This document shows, in pieces, positions 50,651-55,121 of a stretch of DNA of 55,121 nt. The stretch is from an uncultured Oscillospiraceae bacterium (GTDB lineage Bacteria > Bacillota > Clostridia > Oscillospirales > Oscillospiraceae), in assembly GCA_944385545.1 (NCBI GenBank), contig CALWXQ010000005.1, positions 1-55,121 on the forward strand, written 5' to 3'. Position numbers and translations under genes: made by a program. The notes under the pieces are model-generated. The model was not told the DNA's origin, made no database searches, and saw only the letters and a list, made by a program, of their open reading frames with translations. How positions within the stretch are numbered: the stretch's first letter is position 1; each line of letters starts with the position of its first letter.

Positions 50651-52729
50651 ATGACGCCATCGCTTACACAACGGCTGCGGAGCTTGTTCGCTGAGCATAA
50701 AAAACAGACGATTCTGTGGCTGGTGATCCTGGCCCTGTGCGCGGGTCTTACGGTGTTCGTTATGATCTGCACAGGAAATGCCTACAATGAGCCTGCCAAG
50801 GTATCTCTGGGCGGGCCGGGAGACGGGGAGCTGACCCTTGCCCCGGGCAGCGTGCTGGAGCAGTCCTTTCTGATCCGCGGACGGCTGGGGGGATTGTTGA
50901 CCCATCTGCATGTAGCCTCGCCGGAGGGCTCGGATCCCGAAGGACTGGCGGCGGTGCGGCTGATCAACCTGGATGACGGCCAGACTGTGCTGGAGAAGAC
51001 GGTGGATGCGTCCCAATTGGGTGAGATTTCCGCCGATGGGGAGATCTTCCTGCCCAGCGGCAAGACCTTCCGCCTGGAGATCATCAACCTGTCCGACAGC
51101 CGGAGCCTGACCCTTGGCTATCAGCCCCGGCAGCAGACCGGGACGCTGACGGTGGACGGCGGGGAGCAGACCGGGTGCCTGGATGTTTCCCTGACCCGCA
51201 TCGGCACCTATCACCCTACGCCCTTGTTCTATCTGGCGCTGCTGCTGGTGAACGGGACGGTGCTGGCGGGATCTGCCCTGGTGCTGTTCCGGAAGCCTCA
51301 GACCCATGTGCTGTATTTGATTCTGGCAGTTGGCTTCGGCCTGGCGACCTTGCTGGATTTGACGCCGCTGTACGGATTTGATATGCGGTTCCATTTTGAC
51401 TGTACCTATGTTTTATCCAATCAAATGCTGGGTCTGGAAAGAACGGTGGAGACGCCGTCTTTGGAAGATCCGGAGGAAATGACCCTGTCCTACTATCGCC
51501 GGGCGGAGGACGACTATACCAATTACGCCCACTACTATTTTGATTTTGTATCCTCCAACTACACGGATACCTATCAGGGGCTGAAGAACTTCGGAACCAC
51601 CCAGGATCAGCGGGAGCTGGAGCTGGTGCAGACCTACCAGAACAATGTCAGCGGCCAGTTTTACCTGTACCTGCCCCAGGCCGTTGCCTTTGCTCTGGCG
51701 CGGCTGTTAGGGCTGGGATTCTATCCCATGCTCCAGTTGGCCCGATTGGCGGCTTACGGCGCCTTTGTGGCGCTGGTTTACCGGGGGATCCGAAGGCTTC
51801 CCTTCGGGGAGGGGCTGTTTTTGATCCTGGGACTGCTTCCGGCGACCTTGGCGCAGACGGTGTCCATCACCCGGGACGGACTGATCCTGGGAATGAGCTT
51901 CTACGTGATTGCCAAGGGCCTGACCCTGGCCTATACCCCGGGACTGCCCCGGAAAGGGGATTGGTTCTGCCTGATCGCGGTATCCATTCTGCTGGCCCCC
52001 TGCAAAATGGCCTATTTGCCGGTGAGCTTCTTTTATTTGCTGGCGGTGTACCGCAAATGCTTCCGGGAGGGCTGCCTCCCCCGGAAAAAGGCCGCTGCTG
52101 CGGTGTCGGCGGTGACGGTGGCGACATTGGCCATGTTCCTGCTGACCAACGGCTTTCTGCTGTCCAAAATCACGGAAACGGGGAAAACGGATATCTACGG
52201 CACAGTGGCCTACTCCATGTCCGATATTCTGGGAGATCCGTTCAATACCCTGTATGTGCTGATCAATACCTTCCGAAATCAGCTGGGGGCGTACTTTGTC
52301 AACGCTGTGCAGCTGTTTGATATCAAGCTGGGCAGCAGCGAGGGAATCACCCTGGCCTTCGGAATCCTGCTGATGCTGGAGATCGGCGCCCCGGAGCCGG
52401 GGCGGCGGGATCTTCGGGGCAAAGAACGGGGATTTTCCTTCCTGGTGTTCCTGGGGGTGCTGGCTTTGGTGACTTACGGGGCCATGCAGTGGACGCCCAA
52501 TACCAGCCTGACCATTGAGGGGCTCCAGGGCCGGTATCTGACCCCTGTGCTCCCCGCCCTGTGCTTTGCCCTGTATGGGGGCCGCCTTTGGCGGTGCGCG
52601 CCCCGGGCAAAGACCGTTGTTGAGCTGGGCTGCTGCGTGCTGCCGGCCATTGTCCTGATGAATATGTACCTGTGGACGATTTTCAACACGGAAGTCCTTC
52701 CGGATCAGCTGCCCTGGCCTGCGCCTTGA
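50651..52729 (+). CDS. DUF2142-type polytopic membrane protein
   Basis: A 692-residue protein. One segment at about 19-41 is followed by an external beta-rich region to about 185, then ten or more membrane segments. The large loop with YYRRAEDDYTNYAHYYFDF and the pattern QTVSITRDGLILGMSFYVI fit DUF2142, a family resembling GT-C glycosyltransferases and often found in surface-polysaccharide loci. It probably handles a lipid-linked sugar at the outer face, by analogy only. GGGGAG precedes the ATG. It starts an operon with a GT2 enzyme, a DUF2304 protein and a radical SAM enzyme. Confidence 0.8.
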   Translation: MTPSLTQRLRSLFAEHKKQTILWLVILALCAGLTVFVMICTGNAYNEPAKVSLGGPGDGELTLAPGSVLEQSFLIRGRLGGLLTHLHVASPEGSDPEGLAAVRLINLDDGQTVLEKTVDASQLGEISADGEIFLPSGKTFRLEIINLSDSRSLTLGYQPRQQTGTLTVDGGEQTGCLDVSLTRIGTYHPTPLFYLALLLVNGTVLAGSALVLFRKPQTHVLYLILAVGFGLATLLDLTPLYGFDMRFHFDCTYVLSNQMLGLERTVETPSLEDPEEMTLSYYRRAEDDYTNYAHYYFDFVSSNYTDTYQGLKNFGTTQDQRELELVQTYQNNVSGQFYLYLPQAVAFALARLLGLGFYPMLQLARLAAYGAFVALVYRGIRRLPFGEGLFLILGLLPATLAQTVSITRDGLILGMSFYVIAKGLTLAYTPGLPRKGDWFCLIAVSILLAPCKMAYLPVSFFYLLAVYRKCFREGCLPRKKAAAAVSAVTVATLAMFLLTNGFLLSKITETGKTDIYGTVAYSMSDILGDPFNTLYVLINTFRNQLGAYFVNAVQLFDIKLGSSEGITLAFGILLMLEIGAPEPGRRDLRGKERGFSFLVFLGVLALVTYGAMQWTPNTSLTIEGLQGRYLTPVLPALCFALYGGRLWRCAPRAKTVVELGCCVLPAIVLMNMYLWTIFNTEVLPDQLPWPAP

Positions 52730-52813
52730 TCTGGGAGGCAAGCAAGTCCAGAAGACCCGCCGGTTTCCCGGGAAGGCTCCCGGGAACGGCAGGGCCGGAA
52801 TAGAGAGGCATAC

Positions 52814-53509
52814 ATGAAAACACTGGTAATCATACCCGCCTACAATGAAGAAGAAGCCATCGTTCACACCGTCACCACCCTGACACAAACCTGCCCGGGG
52901 ATCGACTATGTGGTGATCAACGACGGCTCCCGGGATCGCACCTCCCGGATCTGCCGGGAGCATGGCTATCCCGTCATCGACCTGCCGGTGAATCTGGGGC
53001 TGGCCGGCGCCTTCCAGACGGGGGTGCGCTATGCCCTGGAGCAGGACTATGACCGGGTGCTCCAGTTTGATGCCGACGGCCAGCACGACCCCCGCTACAT
53101 CCCAGATATGGAGGCGGAGATGACCCGCACCGGCTGCGACATCGTTATCGGATCCCGATTCTGCGATCAAAAGAAGCCTGTGACCGCCAGAATGCTGGGC
53201 AGCCGGATGCTCACCGTGGCCATCCGCATCACCGCCGGAAAGCGGATCGCGGATCCCACCTCCGGCATGCGGATGTACAACCGGGATATGATTCGGCTGT
53301 TTGCCCGGAACATCAATTTCGGCCCGGAGCCGGACACCGTTTCCTTCCTGGTCAGCCGGGGGGCTTCTGTCCGTGAGGTTCAGGTGCAGATGCACCAGCG
53401 TTTTGCCGGAACCAGCTACCTCAACGCCGGACGCTCTGCCAGGTATATGCTCCACATGTTCGTATCCATTTTCCTGATCCAGTTCTTCCGCAAACGGCAG
53501 CTGAACTGA
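52814..53509 (+). CDS. Family 2 glycosyltransferase, dolichyl-phosphate-mannose-synthase-like
   Basis: A 231-residue GT-A enzyme with PAYNEEEAIVHTV, NDGSRDRTSRI, the acidic DADGQHDP (metal and nucleotide-sugar binding) and SGMRMYNR. It is short and soluble except for a hydrophobic C-terminal stretch. It probably transfers a sugar to a polyprenyl phosphate, giving a donor for a GT-C-like protein such as the DUF2142 protein upstream. The 84-bp gap before it holds a hairpin with TTCCCGGGA/TCCCGGGAA arms near 52775. The DUF2304 gene follows, the usual partner of this GT2 type. Confidence 0.9.
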   Translation: MKTLVIIPAYNEEEAIVHTVTTLTQTCPGIDYVVINDGSRDRTSRICREHGYPVIDLPVNLGLAGAFQTGVRYALEQDYDRVLQFDADGQHDPRYIPDMEAEMTRTGCDIVIGSRFCDQKKPVTARMLGSRMLTVAIRITAGKRIADPTSGMRMYNRDMIRLFARNINFGPEPDTVSFLVSRGASVREVQVQMHQRFAGTSYLNAGRSARYMLHMFVSIFLIQFFRKRQLN

Positions 53510-53572
53510 GGACGGATCCCGCCCCGCAGGGTGGGGTTGATTTGCGCCGCTGACGGCGGATGGGGGATTTGT

Positions 53573-53959
53573 ATGTCTGCATTGCTGCGAATTTTGCTGA
53601 TTGCCGCGTCCATTTTCTACTGCGGATGGACGCTGTACCGGATCTACCGGGCTCAGGTGAAGATCGAGGACGCCATTTTCTGGATCTGCCTGTCCGGAGT
53701 GCTTCTGATCATGAGCCTGTTCCCGGAGCTTGTGATCCTGGGAACGGAGCTGACCGGAGTACAGTCTCCGGTGAATTTTGTATTTTTGTGCATGATCTTC
53801 ATACTGATGGTGAAGCTGTTCCATCTGTCTATGAAGGTGTCCGCCCTGGAAAATAAGCTCCATGAGCTTGCCCAGCGGTACGGGATCGACGCTTTTGAAA
53901 AAGAGCAGACCCGGCTGCCCCGGGAAACCGGGAAATCCAGTGAAGATGAGGAGAAATAA
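53573..53959 (+). CDS. DUF2304 small membrane protein
   Basis: A 128-residue protein with three membrane segments (about 3-22, 33-53 and 66-83), then a coiled-coil-like stretch (SALENKLHELAQRYG) and a charged tail. The pattern RIYRAQVKIEDAIFWICLSG matches DUF2304, proteins nearly always encoded beside a family 2 glycosyltransferase and thought to anchor or assist it. The start at 53573 follows GGGGGAT; the frame opens upstream at 53531 without a good site. Confidence 0.85.
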   Translation: MSALLRILLIAASIFYCGWTLYRIYRAQVKIEDAIFWICLSGVLLIMSLFPELVILGTELTGVQSPVNFVFLCMIFILMVKLFHLSMKVSALENKLHELAQRYGIDAFEKEQTRLPRETGKSSEDEEK

Positions 53960-53964
53960 CGGCG

Positions 53965-55121
53965 ATGAAGATTCTTTTTTTGAACCTGCCCTATGCGTTT
54001 GATATCAGCCGGGCCAGCCGCTGGCCGGAGAAAACCAAGAGCGGCACCCTGTACTATCCCTACTGGCTGTGCTACGCCGCGGGGGTGTGTATGGAACAGG
54101 GCCACCAGGTGGAGCTGGTGGACTGCATCACCCGGAAAATGACCCGGGAGGAGACCGCCGACCTGGTGCGCCGCAGCCAGCCGGACTATGTGATGGCGGA
54201 GCTGACTACCTCCACCTGTGAATACGACTACGAAACCATCCGGGCCATTCGCCGTGCCTGTCCCCAGACCAGAATCCTCATCGGCGGCACCCATGCCACG
54301 GCGCTGCCTCAGGCTGTGATGGAGGCCTGCCCGGAGATCGACGTGGTGGTGCGCCAGGAGTATGATTTTACTCTGGGGCAGGTGATGGCCCACTGGGAGG
54401 ATCTTTCTCAGGTTCTGGGCGTCACTTACCGCCGGGATGGGGAGATCCGGGAGAATCCCGACCGGCCCTGGACGGAGGATCTGGACGAGCTGCCCATGGT
54501 GGCCCAGGTGTATGAAAAGTTCCTGAACGTCAACGACTACTATTACGCCTTTGCCCGGAAGCCCATGATTCAGATTTTCAGTTCCCGGGGCTGTCCCTTC
54601 CGGTGCAATTTCTGTTCCTACCCGGAGTCCATGAGCGGACGCTGCTTCCGCAAGCGGAGCGTGCAGAACTTTGTGGACGAGCTGGAATACATCGCCACCC
54701 ACATGAGCTACATCCGGGAGATCTTCATCGAGGACGATACCTTCACCGTGGATCGCAAGCGGGTGATGGAAATCTGCGACGAGATCCTCCGCCGGGGGCT
54801 GAAGCTGGTCTGGTCCTGCAATACCCGGGCGGATCTGCCCTATGAGGTGATGGCCAAGATGAAGGCGGCGGGCTGCCGGCTGCTGGTGGTGGGCTACGAG
54901 TCCGGTAACCAGCGGGTGCTGGACGAGACCCGGAAGGGGATCCGGCTGGAGCACTCCCTGGCCTTCGCCCAGAATGCCAAGAAGCTGAAGCTGAAGGTTT
55001 TCGGCTGCTTCATGATTGGTCTGAAGGGCGACGATTTGCAGACCATTGAGGAGACGTTCCGCTTCGCCAAGAAGCTGTATCCGGATATGGTGTTCTTCCA
55101 GCAGGCGGTTCCGTTCCCGGG
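53965..55121 (+). CDS. B12-binding-domain radical SAM protein, partial
   Basis: The first 385 residues of a radical SAM enzyme cut by the window edge. The N-terminal domain (1 to about 140, starting MKILFLNLPYAFDIS) is of the cobalamin-binding type, but the DxHxxG cobalamin motif is not seen. The radical SAM domain has CPFRCNFC with Cys at about 211, 215 and 218, then EDDTFTVDRKR and GYESGNQRVLDETRKGI. The start follows GAGGAG and lies 5 bp after the DUF2304 stop. Homologues act in hopanoid, lipid or glycan modification. Here a surface glycan or lipid carrier is the likeliest target, by operon context. Confidence 0.88.
   Translation, partial: MKILFLNLPYAFDISRASRWPEKTKSGTLYYPYWLCYAAGVCMEQGHQVELVDCITRKMTREETADLVRRSQPDYVMAELTTSTCEYDYETIRAIRRACPQTRILIGGTHATALPQAVMEACPEIDVVVRQEYDFTLGQVMAHWEDLSQVLGVTYRRDGEIRENPDRPWTEDLDELPMVAQVYEKFLNVNDYYYAFARKPMIQIFSSRGCPFRCNFCSYPESMSGRCFRKRSVQNFVDELEYIATHMSYIREIFIEDDTFTVDRKRVMEICDEILRRGLKLVWSCNTRADLPYEVMAKMKAAGCRLLVVGYESGNQRVLDETRKGIRLEHSLAFAQNAKKLKLKVFGCFMIGLKGDDLQTIEETFRFAKKLYPDMVFFQQAVPFP

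Noticed and set aside
51707-53863. A 718-residue minus-strand frame across the glycan operon
   Set aside because: It crosses three well-supported plus-strand genes, has the His- and Gln-rich composition of a shadow frame, and matches no family.
53653-54954. A 433-residue minus-strand frame near the right edge
   Set aside because: The plus strand encodes the radical SAM protein with its CxxxCxxC cluster; this frame is its antisense shadow.
1-55121. CRISPR arrays, tRNA or rRNA genes, phage modules
   Set aside because: No regular spaced repeats, tRNA-like cloverleafs, rRNA sequence or phage structural genes were recognised on either strand.

Overview
The window looks like chromosomal DNA of an anaerobic, GC-rich gut Firmicute, most likely of the Oscillospiraceae/Ruminococcaceae group. 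This is an inference from strong AGGAGG-type ribosome binding sites, the lipoprotein signals, the gene families and the lack of outer-membrane genes. No rRNA or tRNA is present to prove it. Coding is dense, intergenic gaps are short, and many gene pairs overlap as ATGA.

Layout. (1) Positions 1-900 hold a truncated IS1182-type transposase and a cluster of terminators. (2) Positions 913-9429 hold a sugar importer (solute-binding lipoprotein plus two permeases, no ATPase), a YesL-type membrane protein, a cytoplasmic GH3 glycosidase with a small anchored partner, and an AraC regulator. The importer and GH3 promoters share the same tandem site (GCAA-N4-TGT twice, 21 bp apart). (3) Positions 9493-12759 hold a GH4 family enzyme facing a pair made of an esterase and an AraC regulator. 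(4) Positions 12913-28602 form a co-directional run of 16 genes for pectin oligosaccharides: isomerase, KduI, pectin methylesterase, an ECF-S-like membrane protein, an LplBC-type permease pair, a large binding lipoprotein, two ATPases each preceded by two unknown small membrane proteins, GH28, GH105 and a KduD-like reductase. (5) Positions 28802-36643 hold a third AraC regulator facing the galacturonate genes uxaB-uxaA-MATE-uxaC and an SGNH esterase. (6) Positions 36740-42614 hold an SDR, an AI-2E-type permease, a ribosomal-protection GTPase fused to a Rae1/YacP-type NYN nuclease, a PsiE-like protein, an EamA remnant and a Nudix hydrolase. (7) Positions 42755-48807 hold threonine synthesis (thrC-thrB facing hom-lysC-asd). 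(8) Positions 48901-55121 hold a VanW protein and a surface-glycan-like operon (DUF2142, GT2, DUF2304, radical SAM; the last is cut by the window edge).

How it works together. None of the pectin-active enzymes has a visible signal peptide. The picture is therefore import of pectin or rhamnogalacturonan oligomers by one or two ABC importers, then de-esterification and cleavage in the cytoplasm. Free galacturonate is isomerised by UxaC, reduced by UxaB and dehydrated by UxaA. Unsaturated uronate goes through KduI and the KduD-like reductase. Both routes end at 2-keto-3-deoxygluconate. Its kinase and aldolase are not in this window.

The observations most worth following are the translational-GTPase/Rae1-type fusion (38876-41422), the importer with two ATPases and four small membrane proteins (16057-25091), the tandem operators, and a family of six long imperfect palindromes placed between genes.
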